The position numbers were made by a program, and so were the translations under genes. Shown here piece by piece: positions 1 to 14,100 of a stretch of DNA of 64,000 bases. Origin of the DNA: Vitis vinifera. Taxonomy: Eukaryota > Streptophyta > Magnoliopsida > Vitales > Vitaceae. Location: positions 2,061,001 to 2,125,000 of the forward strand of contig NC_081817.1 of assembly GCF_030704535.1 (NCBI RefSeq), read 5' to 3'. The notes beneath the pieces are model-generated. The model did no database searches. It saw nothing but the letters and a program-made list of their open reading frames with translations, and was not told the origin of the DNA. Numbering within the stretch: position 1 is the first letter of the stretch; every line of letters starts with the position of its first letter.

Positions 1-2235
1 ATGAATAATGTTGTGCTTTCACATCTTGGGTCACTTGATTCTATATGTTACAAAATTTCAAAGATATTTAGTCATATCTTGGTATCATATCTCTACCTAG
101 TTTGGATCAATATTTAGTCATATCTTGATATCAAATCTCTAGCCATTTTTTCTTATCCAAGATTTCGTTTTGGCATCTACTTCTTCAATTTTGCCCTTGT
201 ATGGATGCTAAGTTGGATTAGTGACAAAACATGAAAGGGTGGAGTGGGAAATGATTGCTTCTATGAGAATTGGGGGTTACCATGATGGGGACGGTTTTGG
301 AAGAAAGTCTCTGAAATGGTCTGATCATGTGCAACAAAGAGTTTGATCACTGCACCTGTAAGGCAATTGGCTTGATGTGGATAGATGAATCAATGAAAGG
401 CCAAAAAGGATGTAGTTGTGGTAGTTTATCTCATGATGGTCTTTGACTTAACATGCTTGTATCTAGATTATATTAGTGGGTCAGTTGATCCTCAATAGCT
501 TCAGATGGAGAATAACAATTAACAAAGCTTGTGGGTTATAAACCTTCTATACCATAAGTACAGATCAGCAAACGATCTCTTGGAGATTAAAAATGCATCT
601 GGTTATGATCCAGCCAGAATGAATAGAGAGGTGATCAAGGAAGGATTTTTCTATACAGCTTAGCCATCTTGGGTGGGGGTTTAGATGCAATTGGATGAAG
701 ACATTGACACTTGAAAAGAGTCCTTACAGAAAACTGAATTGAGATGCAACCTATTGATCTTCAATACTAACATGTTCTCCCTATCCTTACTGATTGCAAC
801 GTTAGAAATGCTTGACATGAAAGACTCCACCAACTCTATCTCCCAGTTATGAGACCTTGGAAATGATTGGCTTTAATGCCTTTTTTTTTTTCTCTTTAAG
901 CATGAAGCACAAGTAGTTGTCTACATCAGCTTCTTTATTTGGGTCAATATTGAACAAATTCGGAAAAGGATTCTCTGGAGGGATTTTCCTTGATCAGATG
1001 TGAAACAAAAGCTTGGTTGGAGGTCCATCTTCTATAAAGATAATAATTAAAAATATAAAAACCGTCTTGTCCTCTTTTGATAGCTTTCCAAAGTCTCAAT
1101 TGGCAGACTCTAGAACCCCAGTGACTCCCATCCCCACCTAGGGATCTAATTACTTTATTATCATGAATCCCTTTCCTACATAACTACAAAGAACTTGCAT
1201 TTCCATGTTTGTTTTGTTTGTATTTGTTTCCTAGGTTTGTGTTGGTGCTTTATAAGTTCTAGTTTAATGTTTTGCACCATCTGAAAAATTTCCCATGTGT
1301 CATCATTATTTTTTGTTCAAATGTTGGGAGTTCCTTTAAATGCATTTACATTACAAGCACTAGTGAACTATATGATCCCGCTGGCTTACTAATTTAGGGC
1401 TTTGATTAGGAGTATTTGGTGGATGAAGTGCATATAAGCTCACAATTGGACAGTGTATTTGTTAGGCAAGAGTTCCACTTAACTAAATATGTGTTGATTT
1501 TTGTGGATGTCCAATTTTGTGCGCTCCTTATGGACCCATGCTTCCATGAAATGTATTTTAGTGCAACATGTTGAACCACCTATAGTGCATCCACGCTTGT
1601 ATGAAATTATTGTTCATTCACTCAGTTCTATGTGTCTTGCTTTGACACTTAGAGCTTGACATCAATGTACTTTGCTTTAAGTTGGAAGCCAAGATTGGCG
1701 CTAATGTTGACCTACTTATCGAATGCTCTTTTATGGTGGATGCTAAGGAAGTGGACTTATCACCACTATTGGCATGATACTTGTTTAGTGATGTACCACT
1801 CATTCTTTCCACATATGAAGAAGAAGAATGGGTCAACCCCTTTTAGTTCGTGCAGGTAACTCCTTAGAGCCCTCATAGGGATGGTTTAACTTGACTCTTG
1901 TAGGGGTGGCATCAACTTAGGCCCCCTCACAAGGGTGCATCGGCTAGCTCTGCCTTTTAAGGTTGCCATTGACTTGACTATGACCCCACACAGGGTGGTA
2001 TTGATAGCCACCTGACTTTTTACATTAGTATCATCCCATCCACTTATTACATGGGGGGTGCTTCCACTTTTTACATTTGTATCATCCCATCCACTATTAC
2101 ATGGGGGGTGCTTCCTATAAGTTTGTACCACTCTATGACCTATCAACTTAGTCTCCAGGCTCCTTTGGAGAAGTCACACTTAGGATGTAGAACCCTAATG
2201 TTGTCTATTAAAACACCTAAAAATTCTTTTTTTTT
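1..2235. other. Left-edge non-coding stretch, no gene recognised
   Basis: No long open reading frame or recognisable domain is present on either strand; the short frames are scattered and lack supporting splice signals. A short near-duplicate (the phrase TATTTAGTCATATCTTG occurs near 67 and again near 112) and a 51-bp tandem repeat at 2015-2115 are the only visible structures. Upstream exons of the SAC3-like gene could lie here, but I could not identify any. Confidence 0.4.
2015..2115. repeat. Two-unit tandem repeat, about 51 bp per unit
   Basis: Two adjacent, nearly identical units each begin ACTTTTTACAT and end GGGGGGTGCTTCC. They differ by one substitution and a one-base indel. The stretch lies just upstream of the decayed LINE and has no known function. 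Confidence 0.8.
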
Positions 2236-2236
2236 T

Positions 2237-3445
2237 AGGAACAACATTAATAACAAGTTGGGAAGGCTTAGGATTAGGGTCTTGTCTCTTAATAAAGCCT
2301 TGCTTGAAAAGGGAGTTCCTTTGGAGACAGGTTACAGTGGGGAATTTTGGGGACGAACCTGGAGGTTGGTGCTCTCTTGTTGGCAAAAAGGGTTATGGTG
2401 TTGGCTTGTGGAAGGCGCTAAGAGGAGGTTGGGAAGCCTTTAAAGCTAGAACAATTTTTATTGTTGGCAATAGAAGAAGGACAAAATTTTGGCTTGATGT
2501 TTTGTATGAGGATGCTCCTTTAAAGGATTCTTTTCCATTTCTCTTCTCTTTTGCTTCTAATAAAAAGGCTTGGGTGGTGAGCACTTGAGAGGTCATTAGT
2601 GGACAAGGTGTGTGGAACATGGGATTTATGAGGTAGTTTTAGGATTGGGAGCTACATACTGTTAAGGGGTTACTTAGAAGGCTTCATGTGCTTGGCAAGA
2701 GCAGTGAGGATGACAATTTAGTTGATTTGGAAGAGTATCAAGAGTGGGAAGTTCTCAGATAAATCTTTCTACTCTTCCTTAGGGTTGGACAAAGGTATTT
2801 CTTTCCCCTCAAAGCTAGCGTGGGGCTCTTTGGTGCCTTTAAAGGTGGGTTATTTTTGCTTGGCCATGGTTTGGGAAAGGTTCTTGACCTTGGATCAACT
2901 TAAGAAAGAGGATGGGTGTTAGCTAACCATTGTTGTTTATGTATGAATTCAAAAGAATCAACTAATCACTTGCTAATCCATTATGGAAAGGCAAAAGGTC
3001 TTTGCCATTTGTTATTTTCTCTCTTTGGATGTTCTTGGGTCCTCTTTTTTTTGTGAAAGATTTGCTTAAGGGATGGTATGCGAGTTTTATTAGCTAAAAT
3101 AGAATAAAGATTTGGAGGACAACCTCTCTTCACTTGTTTTGAATTTTTTGGCAAGACAGGAATCAAAGATACTTTGATGGAATTCAACGCTCGGATCAAG
3201 CACTAAAGGACTCTCTTATTTATATCCTTTTCCAGTGGACTCGCCAACATATTCAAGAGGGCCTTGATTCCTTTTTAGATTTTATCAACTAGTTGTGTAT
3301 TAGTTAGTGAGAGGGTGTTTTGTATACCCTTTTAAGGTGTTTCTGTTTTTTGGCTCCCTTTGTATATCTCGTGTACTTGGGGTGTGCCCCCGCTTTTTGT
3401 TTGGTATCTTTGGTATATTCTTGGTTGCCTATCAAAAAAGAAAAA
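2237..3445 (+). mobile_element. Decayed LINE (L1-type) 3' portion of ORF2
   Basis: Frame-shifted pieces on the plus strand match the C-terminal half of plant L1 ORF2 proteins, in the expected order. First come SLNKALLEK, then GGWCSLVGKKGYGVGLWKAL and RRTKFWLDVLYEDAPLKDSFP near 2330-2560. A piece like the zf-RVT region, ending LTLDQLKKEDGC, follows near 2810-2920. Stops and frameshifts interrupt all of it. The end carries the usual plant LINE 3' sequence (short T/G-rich phrases, then TATCAAAAAAG and an A-rich tail at 3430-3472). The 5' half of the element is absent. It is an old, dead copy; recognition rests on motif memory rather than a search. Confidence 0.75.
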
Positions 3446-3489
3446 AAAAAGAAGAAAAAGAAAAAAAGAAGCCAACCATAACAACATTT

Positions 3490-4515
3490 TAAGTTATCTA
3501 TACCAAACATTTTTCTTACGACTAGATATAGTCTCTTGGTCCTTGCGAAAAGGAAAAAGGAATTTCACATTCTTCCTTTTGGGAAGGGAGGATTAGGAAA
3601 ATCCTATTGATTGCAGCTTTCTCCTAACCTTTGGGAAAAACATGAAAAAAAGAGAGACTCAAATGGTACTATACCTCCATCACCCCAAAATGAAGGAGGT
3701 GATATCGTAGTTCTTGGTCAATGGAGATGCATTGTTAGGTGCTCCATTTTATTTTCCCATTGAGGCTGAACCTAAACCTATGCTCGTGAGATAGTTGTCC
3801 ATACATCAATAAGGGATGTATGGATTCTTGAGAAGAGAGGAGTCATGGTGGTCGACTTGGGGTAATTTGGTCCTTGGGTCTCTGTAAAGAGCTCATCTCC
3901 TAGGGTCCTCTCCTAAGTGTTCTTTGCTGCTCTATCCCCATTTGGGACCACAGCACTCACCGTCTTCAGATCTCCTTGTTCCATCACTTATTCCCAATCC
4001 CAAGCATTCTCCTTGTAGTCTGCTCGACTCCCCTCTTAAGCCTTCCACCTCACCATCCATGTGGCTCACGTCCTCTCCTACTAAGAATCCTACAACAATT
4101 TTGAAATAGAATCTTTTTTTGCTAATTCTTTCTGATGATAATGACATTGTTCTACAACCTTATATATATTTGAATGAATACAAGTATATATTTACATGAA
4201 TGTTATAAAAAAGGGATTGGAAAATTAATTAAAAGATTGACTGATAAAGAGTGTAAAAAAGCGATAGAATAAAAAAAATTGAAAAATAAATTAATTTAAG
4301 GAAATAAATCCATGAAAAACTGAGATTTAAACTATCTAATGTTTTTAACATATATTACAGGAGACCACCACCTCTCAGAATCATGCCTCCAAAGACCTGG
4401 AAATCCTCCTAGTTGATGGTCTGGACAATTTAACTGCTGGTCCCTGTTTCTTAAACACTGTTTCATATCTTAATCTGTTCATCTATACAAGTTAGTTATA
4501 GATTTGGGTTGATCC
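3490..4515. other. Spacer between LINE remnants, no gene recognised
   Basis: Only short frames are present. A proline/serine-rich frame at 3924-4109 (+) and its glycine-rich opposite-strand shadow have no recognisable domain and may be part of another repeat. A possible splice acceptor (ATTACAG at 4355-4361) precedes a stretch that could be an upstream exon of the SAC3-like gene, but no reading frame matched the family. Confidence 0.35.
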
Positions 4516-4534
4516 ATATCAGTCTAAACTTTTA

Positions 4535-4742
4535 AGTCGGTTGTAAATGAAGGTCCTCTTCCTTTATTCAGTTTTTTGGATTGGTTGGGTTCTAGATGAG
4601 GGCTGGTGATTTTTGTATCTCCTCTTTTTTTGTTTGTGCTTTATTGCGCCTCTTGTATACACCCTGTATGCTTTTGGGTTAGTCTTAAGGTGCCCTTTTT
4701 CTAATATATTTCTTTCTCTGTGCTTTTACTTATCAAAAAAAA
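4535..4742 (+). mobile_element. Short 5'-truncated LINE insertion with perfect 19-bp target duplication
   Basis: The segment consists of a plant LINE 3' end (CTTGTATACACC, then TTTTACTTATCAAAAAAA). It is bracketed by two identical 19-bp copies of ATATCAGTCTAAACTTTTA at 4516-4534 and 4743-4761. An A tail followed by a long exact duplication is the signature of target-primed reverse transcription. Only about 208 bp of the element was copied. The identical duplications suggest a fairly recent insertion. It lies just upstream of the first SAC3-like exon seen here, probably inside one of that gene's introns. Confidence 0.88.
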
Positions 4743-5135
4743 ATATCAGTCTAAACTTTTAGCTTTACTTATCATTTCACACTTTTAACTTTTAGCCATA
4801 TTCTAGTTCGTGTCAAAAACACGTGCAAAGCTGGCTTGTATCTTTTGTTTAGTCACTTGTTTTGATTCTGAACTTCATTTATTGCCTTTTTGAAATGTAA
4901 GCAGGCCAGGTTCCTTAATACTTTCTGTTAAAGATTTGCTCTTAATATAATTTGTCATTTATATTGCCTGTCATGTTGTTGTGCTATGCTATGCGCATTT
5001 TATTATATTGCTCTTTTGCCTATTTATAGAAAAGAAATATTGTCATGCCTAAGTTGCACTAGTTCAGTTCTTTGTGTGTTTGAGGATTCATGATATTTGA
5101 TTTCAGAGAAGTTATTTTACCTTTTTTGCCTGTAG

Positions 5136-8100
5136 CCTGGAATGTTCCCTCCGTCTCTACGTGGTTATGTGGAAAGGGCCTTGGCTCGTTGCAAAGGTGA
5201 AATGCAAATGGCAGCTTGTCAAACTGTCCTGAAGGAAGTAAGCTACTTAGTTTAAAAGGCAATTCTTCTGAAGAATTATTTGCTTTTCAATGCAATATCT
5301 TACATGTTTATTGCTGGCTCACTCTTTCTGTGATAAAAATGAAACTTGGAAATATATAACTACTTCTGTATTAATAGATTGGATGGCATCACTTTTTAAC
5401 ATGTGGTTTCTCTAGAAGTTAGCCTTGGACCACAGTTACTTTTAATATAGTTTGTTTGTATAAGTTGCATAGATATGGTGATATGGCATAAAATATTGGA
5501 GCATTTACCAGTTATTAGTTAGCACTAAACATGAGTTAGTTCCTCCTGTTCTCTGATAACGGTGAAAAGTTGTAAACAAGTAACAACTCTGAACTGTTAG
5601 ACTGGTTCAGATCATAATGCTTTGTGTTTTTCATACTAGTCCTTCAAATGAAAGAAATATGATGGTCTTTTTTTTTTTTTCTTTATTTCTTTTAATATCT
5701 CTACTTTGGAGTTTCAGGTTCCATCTCAAGCTAGGAATGTAAATTGTACAGTGAGTGACAAGTACTGTTTAATAGTTGCATGCATACCATCCGCTCTTAT
5801 TTATCAGAATTGAAAGCATGAAAGTACTTGGAATTCCATTATGCCTAGGTTTGACTGAAATTACACTATTAGTTTCGTACTATTTTGCATGTCTACATGT
5901 TATGCTAAGTCACATGGAAGTGCATATAAAATGTGTTAGGCTAACATAGCTGTTAGAATATGAGCACATAATGTATGCTGGGCTTACCTTGCCTCACGTG
6001 TGACCTCATGCTTGCATGTGGAGAGACAAATTGGTAGCAGTTAAGAATTACAGATAAATAGATGAGGGGATAAACAGTAGAAGAAATTTTATATTGAAAC
6101 CTCTAATTAACCAAATTTCTGATATCATATTACACTACCAACTTTCCTAGAAACTTAAATAGTTAGGATATGGGCCAGATTGTACACCAGGCTAGCAAAA
6201 CCATTGTTAACCTCTTTTAGATGACTTACTGCAGTATTTTTTTCTTTTTTTATAGGTAAGATGACTTTCTGCAGTATTGAGATTGCATAAAACATTTGCT
6301 AAGACTAAAAATGATTGTCCTTATGTATTGAAGTTCCAGTCAAAATTACAGGTCTTGGACAAACCTACTTATTTTAATTCATAAATGATTTCCATTTCTT
6401 TCTCATAAATAAGACATCCATACAAGAAAAAGGAAAAAAATATTGTCATAATTGTATCATCAGTACCTCTATCACCACTACCATGGTACATCCATGGTAC
6501 ATCCTCCTCCATCACTGGTTTAGTTTCCAAGCGTTTTGGGTTGGCTTCTGGTTTGCCTTTCAATTCTATTTAGAGCATGTGTCCCCTTTGGCCATCTGGT
6601 GGCCCTTGTCAGTCTGTTAGTATGAATGAGATGTAGTCTGACTGTTGCAGCACATGACCAAATTAGCACTCTAGTAGTATGATAAACTTTGACCTTTATG
6701 CTGTTGAGATTGTATCTGTGGAAGATTGTTTGATTCAACAGTTTGACTACTTAGTTTGATCTCTGTTGAGTTTTATTGACATGATGATCAGATGCTTGTA
6801 ATAATATTTGGTTGTAGTTTTTAAGCAATCAATTTGACTCAAAAGCTTAAACAGTTAAGTAATTGACAAATAATATATATTAGGTTGACTTGGATTAAAG
6901 TCCTAACATTCCACCTCATGGTCAGACTTCTTTTAGCTTGCTTGTGAACTCAATAAATTGAGAAAATAAATAAGTGGTTAGTTTGAATTCATTACCTCCT
7001 AAAAACTAAAATGTTTGATACCATGTTAAACTACCACTTTAACCTAGAAGCTTAAGTTGGTATGTACTGGACCAACAATGTATATCAAGTCAACTCATAC
7101 TAAAGTTCTAGAAGTAGTATTTGGTGTGAAGTTTATTATTATTTATTTCAAGTTAAATGTCTTCAGGTAATTACTAAGGCAACTGCTGATGGTACACTCT
7201 ACACAAGAGATTGGGACATTGAGCCTCTTTTCCCACTGCCAGATGCAGATGCTATCAATAAGTATTCGCTCACTAAATCTTATCTTTTGATTTTTATTTT
7301 CATTTGATATGCCTATCTCTGCCGTGACTGTTTTGTGATCGTGTTACATCTTGCCAACTTCTTTACTGTTTCTTTTTTTGGTGTTGGAAGTTTTGGATTT
7401 TGCAACTGTTCTATTTTAATTGGTAAAATATTTGATATCTGCATCTAGTTGGATATTTTTCCAGATTAGTTTCAAAAAGTATCATGGTGAAAGTTTCTCC
7501 TATCTGGTTCAATGTAAAAGCATATGCCTTGCATTAAATTATGTTCACATTTCATAATAACATGCTCCTGGAAGGAAGAGCTCTGAATTCTGTCCCAAGA
7601 TTCATCCAGAATCTTGAGTACTGAACACATCCAACTCTTCAAATTTAGATTATAGAGTGCATATTGGTTTTTTATTTTGGTGTTGGTTTTTATTTTATTC
7701 CTTCAATTTATTATTTATACTGATTGTTTAGATGTTATAAGGCCATGGAAATCCCAGTTTTTGCTGCAATTGCATTTTGTTGTACAAGTATGTACAGTTT
7801 GGTGAATATCAGAATATGGAATTGTTTAGACAAAAATTGTTAACCTTTCTGTTTTGAGATAAGGTCTTTAAGGGGATTGGAATATCATCTGAACCCAATC
7901 TGATCCAGTAACCTGATGGATATAGCAAAAAGAGTTGGTATTGGAATCCATTTGTTAGGGAAATCCAGTTTGATCCCATTAAAATTTAATTTTGTTAAAT
8001 TGCTAAAAGGATTTTATTTCTGTATTACATATAATAATGTAGAACATATCTTATTATAATGGTATATTGATGGAAAGATTTAGATCCTAGTACTAGAATC

Positions 8101-11100
8101 CAGTGTGTCATCCAGGAACAATGTCTCTAACCTTTTGGTTGATCTGCAGCAATATAGAGAGTTCAATCTCTATTTCTTTGCCAAAACCAAAAAGAAGTCC
8201 AAGTAGACGATCCAAAAGTAGGTGGGAGCCTGTAGCTGACGAGAAATTGATTGAAAAACCAGCATCCATCAATCATGAGACAGTTAAATATGGTGGTTGG
8301 GTTTCTTTCAATGAAAGAACTGAAAGGGATAAAAAGGTAGTCCTTTTCTCCTCTCTTTTTCTGGTATTATTACTGCAGAATGGTACCTGTCAAAAAATAA
8401 AAAAATAATAATTACAGCAGAATGGCAGGTGATGAGCCTATACCCTTTGCCTTTCTCTTTGTCCATTTTTTTATTTTTTATTTTTTTGTTTTGGGGATGG
8501 TGTTCAATAAGGGTGGCTATGACCTTGTCCTTATTTCTCTGTCTTATTACTGCATTGAATGTTGAGAAGTACTTGTCTCTTTAATCAATTTATTAAATCT
8601 ATCTCATTTTAAAATGCAGTTTCCAAGTGGAAAACCTGATATCAAGGAGGATGGTTTGAGTAGTACAAAATTTCCTCTAATAGAACAGAGAACTGCAAGT
8701 AAAAGTGCTCAGCGGCCGGTTAAGAGACAACGTTTTGGTGATGTTTTGAATTCTGCTGAGAATGGTGATGCATCTAGTGATAGTGATAAGGAACAGAGTT
8801 TGACGGCATATTATTCTTCTGCAATAACCCTTGCAAATTCACCAGAGGAGAGAAAGAGAAGGGAAAATCGCTCTAAACGTTTTGAAAAAGGACATGGTCA
8901 TCGGGCAGAAACTAATCACTTTAGGCCCAAAAATTTTGGAGCTGGAAGTTTGTACACTAGGAGGGCCAGTGCTTTGGTTCTAAGCAAAAATTTTGAAGAG
9001 GGTGGCAGCAGAGCTGTTGAAGATATTGACTGGGATGCCCTTACTGTTAAGGGAACTTGCCAGGAAATCGAAAAACGTTATCTGCGCCTTACTTCTGCCC
9101 CTGATCCCTCTACTGTGATTATCTCTTTCTCATTCCCTCTCTTTAAAGCATTCCGTTTTCATGCTTAATATTCCTAATTTCTTTGACACTTACATTACTT
9201 GCAGGTAAGACCAGAAGAAGTATTGGAAAAGGCTCTGCTTATGGTTCAGAATTCTCACAAGAACTACCTTTATAAATGTGATCAATTGAAATCGATTCGC
9301 CAAGATCTTACTGTGCAACGGATACACAATGAGCTAACAGTTAAGGTATATATCATTCTTGATATTGCTATATGTTATTCTCTGATGGTCATGTAATGAT
9401 CCTCCTCCTCATCAATTGATGATGTACAAATGAGGATGAAAATGTTGATGTTGAAGAAAATGTCAGTGGTTCTATTTTACAAACATATATATTGGTAAAA
9501 AAAAAAAAAAACCTAAAAAATATGAAAAATTTGGAACAAATGATAAAACAATCAATAATGCACATATTAGATTAGTATTTTTTTTTTTTTAATCAGAAAC
9601 TGAATGGAACTTTTCTATTTAAAAGATCAAGAGGGACTGGACATTCTTCCGCAATGTACAAATTTAGATCAATACAAGGGAATGGTATCCTTTACACAAA
9701 CCCTTATAGTTAAACAAATGAGGGAAATTACAAAAAATAAAACAACATTTGAAATATACATTATATAGACACAAGGAGGCACATAATTTCCAAAAATGAT
9801 ACCAAGTGTTTTGCTCCTATTTTAGTTAATCCATCTGCCACCTGATTAACTAAGTGAGGAACCCATTGAATGGAGCATCCCGACTTTGTAAGGATATATA
9901 TATAAAAAAAAAATAGAATGAAATATGTATAATCAAATTATTGTTATATGTTAATGCTTAGCATTAATATTTAGTGATAAGTTTATTTGACTAGCGCAAA
10001 ATTTAATTGTAATTATTAAAGTCCAAAGAAAGGAAACAATGAAATCAAAAGAAAGGAATATTCCACAAGGAATACATATGTTCTTTGCATTAAAATTAGT
10101 GTGTGATGAAAAATAATGATTAATTGTTACTTAGCAAAATCTTTTGTTTTTTTAGCATTAATTTTTAGTGGTAAATTTATTAAATCAATGTATTATTTAA
10201 TTTAACCATTGGAGTAAAAAGGGTAAAGAATAATAAAGAAAATATAAGGGAGTTAACAACAAAGAGAATAAAGTTAAGTGAAATTTTAATTGTAAAAAAT
10301 ATTAAAATTAATAGGAATGGTTATAAAAATAAGGAAAAATGTTAAGTACCATTTTAATTTAAATAAGAAAAAAGTTAGGTGTTAATAGAAATAAATGCAG
10401 GAAATAAATTTTATTAGATTTTTTTTAGAAGGGAAATAAATTTAAAAGCAGACTAACTGAAATTTGTTAATAAGGAATAATGGAAGAGTGCATATGATTT
10501 AATAGCAAATAATAAATGATTTAATATGGATGGAAATTAATTGAGAATATATGTAATAATAGATTTTCAATAAAAAAAATATTATTTATTTAACATTATA
10601 ACGCAAAATTTTGTGATAAGGCCAAAACTTTGTGATAATGCCAAAGTTTTGCACCAAAATTTTTGCCAAAATGTTCCTTGATTTTTATTTTTATTTTTTT
10701 GCGGTTTTTGGCCAAAAATTCCCGTAACTGTTTGATTACAAAATTAGCCTTGAACCCATTGGACACTAAAAAATCACCAAACAATTGGGTATATCTCACG
10801 ATATATTTTTGTGATTTATTGCTGACTTTTTGACAATTTTTTGATGAATATTTTTTATCCCTTGTTATTGTTTTGGCTGCATGATTCATCCGAGATTTCG
10901 CTGATATCTCAGCCAAAATTGTTGATATTTTCATCCTATAGCATACACTTCAGTGTATGTTTTTTTTCTTGTCACAATACATTAGTTTTTCACTCTATAA
11001 GATTTCAGCATAACTCCAAAAGATCTATTATCCGCCTTACTGAACAGCTCACCTTTTTATGCTATTTTCCTTTAAGGAATCATGTTAAATGTGCTGGTGG

Positions 11101-14100
11101 AATTTTCTCTTGATAATTTTGATGTTTTTAATGCTTTTGTTTCAGGTTTATGAAACTCATGCTCGATTAGCTATTGAAGTTGGGGACCTGCCAGAGTATA
11201 ATCAGGTCTGTAGCCTAATTGGTTTGGTTGAAAATGATTTCTTTTGTTTGATCTTCCCATCTGCCATGGTTTATACTCTGCCACTATAAATTTAATCCAC
11301 TGCTTCTGTGGACATCACTGTCTTCTTCCTAAGGCATATATACATTTGGAAGTAGTGAGCGAAATCATTTTTGTTGTATTATTAAAGCCAGGACAAAGTG
11401 GCTGCATTTTAATTGGCAATTCTCATAATACACATATCTCCAATAGTTAGCACAGTTAATATCTTTAGCATTTATTTCCCTTCTTTTACTCAATAGACAA
11501 TTCAGATGTAGTTTTGATTGGAAAATCTTAATTTCAAGTTAAACAATGCTTTAAAAGCCAAAGGCTTCAATAGTGACTGAGGATATACAAGCATCACATG
11601 CTCTTGTGTTTCACATTAAAAAAATTATTTCTAAAAGAAAAATACTGGAAGATTTAAGTGGAGTAATGAAGTTATGTATCTAAAGTAGGTATCAAAAAAG
11701 GAAACAAAACTATATCTAGAAGCACTGTAACAATTCTACATTTAGATCTGGTATTTGTCTTTGTATAGTTACTTGAGGATTGAAGATGCAATCTAGAAGG
11801 GTGGGTTTTGAAAATCTGAGATGGTTTATTTATTTTGTTAAAAAAGAGTTAATTGAGTTGGCACCAAAGCTAATTCTCTTCTTCATATTTTTGGTATCTA
11901 TGCATGCTCTATCTGTGATGTAGTAGCAATATTTAGCATTTTATGTTTTGAAATATCCAAAAATGTGAATTCATAATAAATAGAAGCATTGCAGTGCTTT
12001 GAAATGGCTATGGAAACCTCCTTTCTTAATCCTTATTTGCTTGGTCAAGGGGTCACTAACTTGTAATTCTTATATTTTTAGATTGAATGGGCAGGGCTTG
12101 AAGGTGGCTTTTTGCCTATCACTTTCAGTTTTTCACTTTTTCTGTAGTTCTACTACTGTTAATGCCCCTTGTATATTTCCATGTGCTAGGTTTTTTGTTC
12201 CTCTTTTGCTTAGTGCCTTTTATAGGTATCTATTATTTGCCGATTAAAATAATAATTAGACGTGTTGTCTGACTATCTTATTCTTTGTGGTCTACAGTGC
12301 CAATCACAGTTGAAAACCCTTTATGCAGAAGGAATTGAGGGATGTGATATGGAATTTGCTGCTTACAACCTGCTTTGTGCCATCTTGCACTCTAGTAATA
12401 ACAGAGATCTGTTGTCATCAATGTCAAGGTCAGTTGCATTGCCGACAAATGTCTATGCTTTGTTTGCATGCCTTTCTGAATTGGCTTGTTATGTCACTCC
12501 TGCTTATGAAGTTGTAGTGTGATGGTGGTGCACAGCAAGGTTCTTTCCTATTGGTTTAGGGTCAGAAAGAGCCAAAGGAATATACTTGTCAAAGATTTTC
12601 TTAAGTATCTACCAGTCTTGGATATAGGAATCTGAGAAGTTTAGATGGTGTTAAAATTTCATGGTATGTTCATTGCATTTTTTTTGGACCGAGACTGAAT
12701 TTTAGTGCTTTCTTTCTTGTCTCATTGTTCTCATTTTAAACTTAAAGCTTCCATAAATTGGTTCTGTTTCATGGTTGAACCAAAATTGAAGGTCAAAAGC
12801 TAGCAATTTTCTCATTCAGATGACTTCCCTCCAACCTGGAAATTGTTGGTTGATTGTTAGAAATTCAATAAATTACATTCTCCTAAGAAGATAATCGATG
12901 CATTTTAATGTACAAAATTATGAGTTTTGGACGTATTGGGAAAAATCCATGAGGCATATTTTTGACTGGATATCATTATTGACTGGATAGTTTTTCTCAA
13001 TCCTATTAAAGGGTTGAACTTGTTTGAAGCAAGATGGCTGGGTAATCAGCACCTCCATTAAAATGTGCAGAGCTCATTTACTGACACTGAAAAGGGCTTC
13101 TAATTGAATAATTTTGCTGGTTTTCTCTAGCCATTTACTAAAAAGCCTAGTGCACATTGGGTGAGACTCTTATGGGTTTTTTATTCAGTTATTTAGAATT
13201 TTAAGAATGCTAATTTGTTTAAATAAATGCGGCCATTATCTTGTGAACATACTGTTTCTCATGGTCTCAAATGAAATCAAAATCCTAAAATGATAAACCC
13301 GAAAATGTGAATTCCTGTAATATTTTGTTAGTGTTTCAGGATCTTTATTGGGAATCATGGTGATATGAAATTTAGGGACAAGGAAGGTGAGGAAGAAGAA
13401 AGAAGGGGAAATAATTAATAAAACTCACTTTTTTTCTTGTTCTGGACCAACTGTTTCTGGAATGACTGCAGAAATGCGACATGTGAATGCTGGTGATATC
13501 ACCATTATAATTGGGTTGAAGTCTTTCAGTTTTAGTGACCTCCAAATGCAGTTTGAGTTCAACCATTTCGCTTAAACCCCTCATTCCAGAAAATAATTTG
13601 TCTGTTGTGGAACTGCTTGTATAATTGCCGTAGGGTTATTATAATAATTTCATTCTCACACATTTAGTTTCTAAATTTACTTATGATGGGCTTATGAAGT
13701 CGCTGAATCTTTCATTTGGAAGAAATGTGTTTCTTTCTCTTCTTTTCCATTATTTCACCTTGAATACTGAAATGGAATGCCATTGGATTGAATTTTCAGA
13801 TTATCAGATGAAGCTAGAAAGGATGAAGTTGTAAAACACGCTCTTGCTGTTCGGGCAGCTGTCACATCAGGAAACTATGTCCTGTTTTTCAGATTATACA
13901 AAACAGCTCCTAATTTAAACACCTGCCTAATGGGTATATATATATATTGGGATTATCTCCATCTTTCAGAAAAATTATATAATCCAATTATGCATTTACT
14001 AAACATTACCAAACGGATAAGTTGATATATATCTTTTCATCTTTCTTCAGATCTTTGTGTTGAAAAGATGCGGTATGAGGCTGTAAGATGCATGTCTCGT

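Noticed and set aside
2240-3488. AACAACATT on both sides of the decayed LINE as a target duplication
   Set aside because: The right copy does not follow directly on the A-rich tail, since GCCAACCAT intervenes. A 9-base match in AT-rich DNA is weak.
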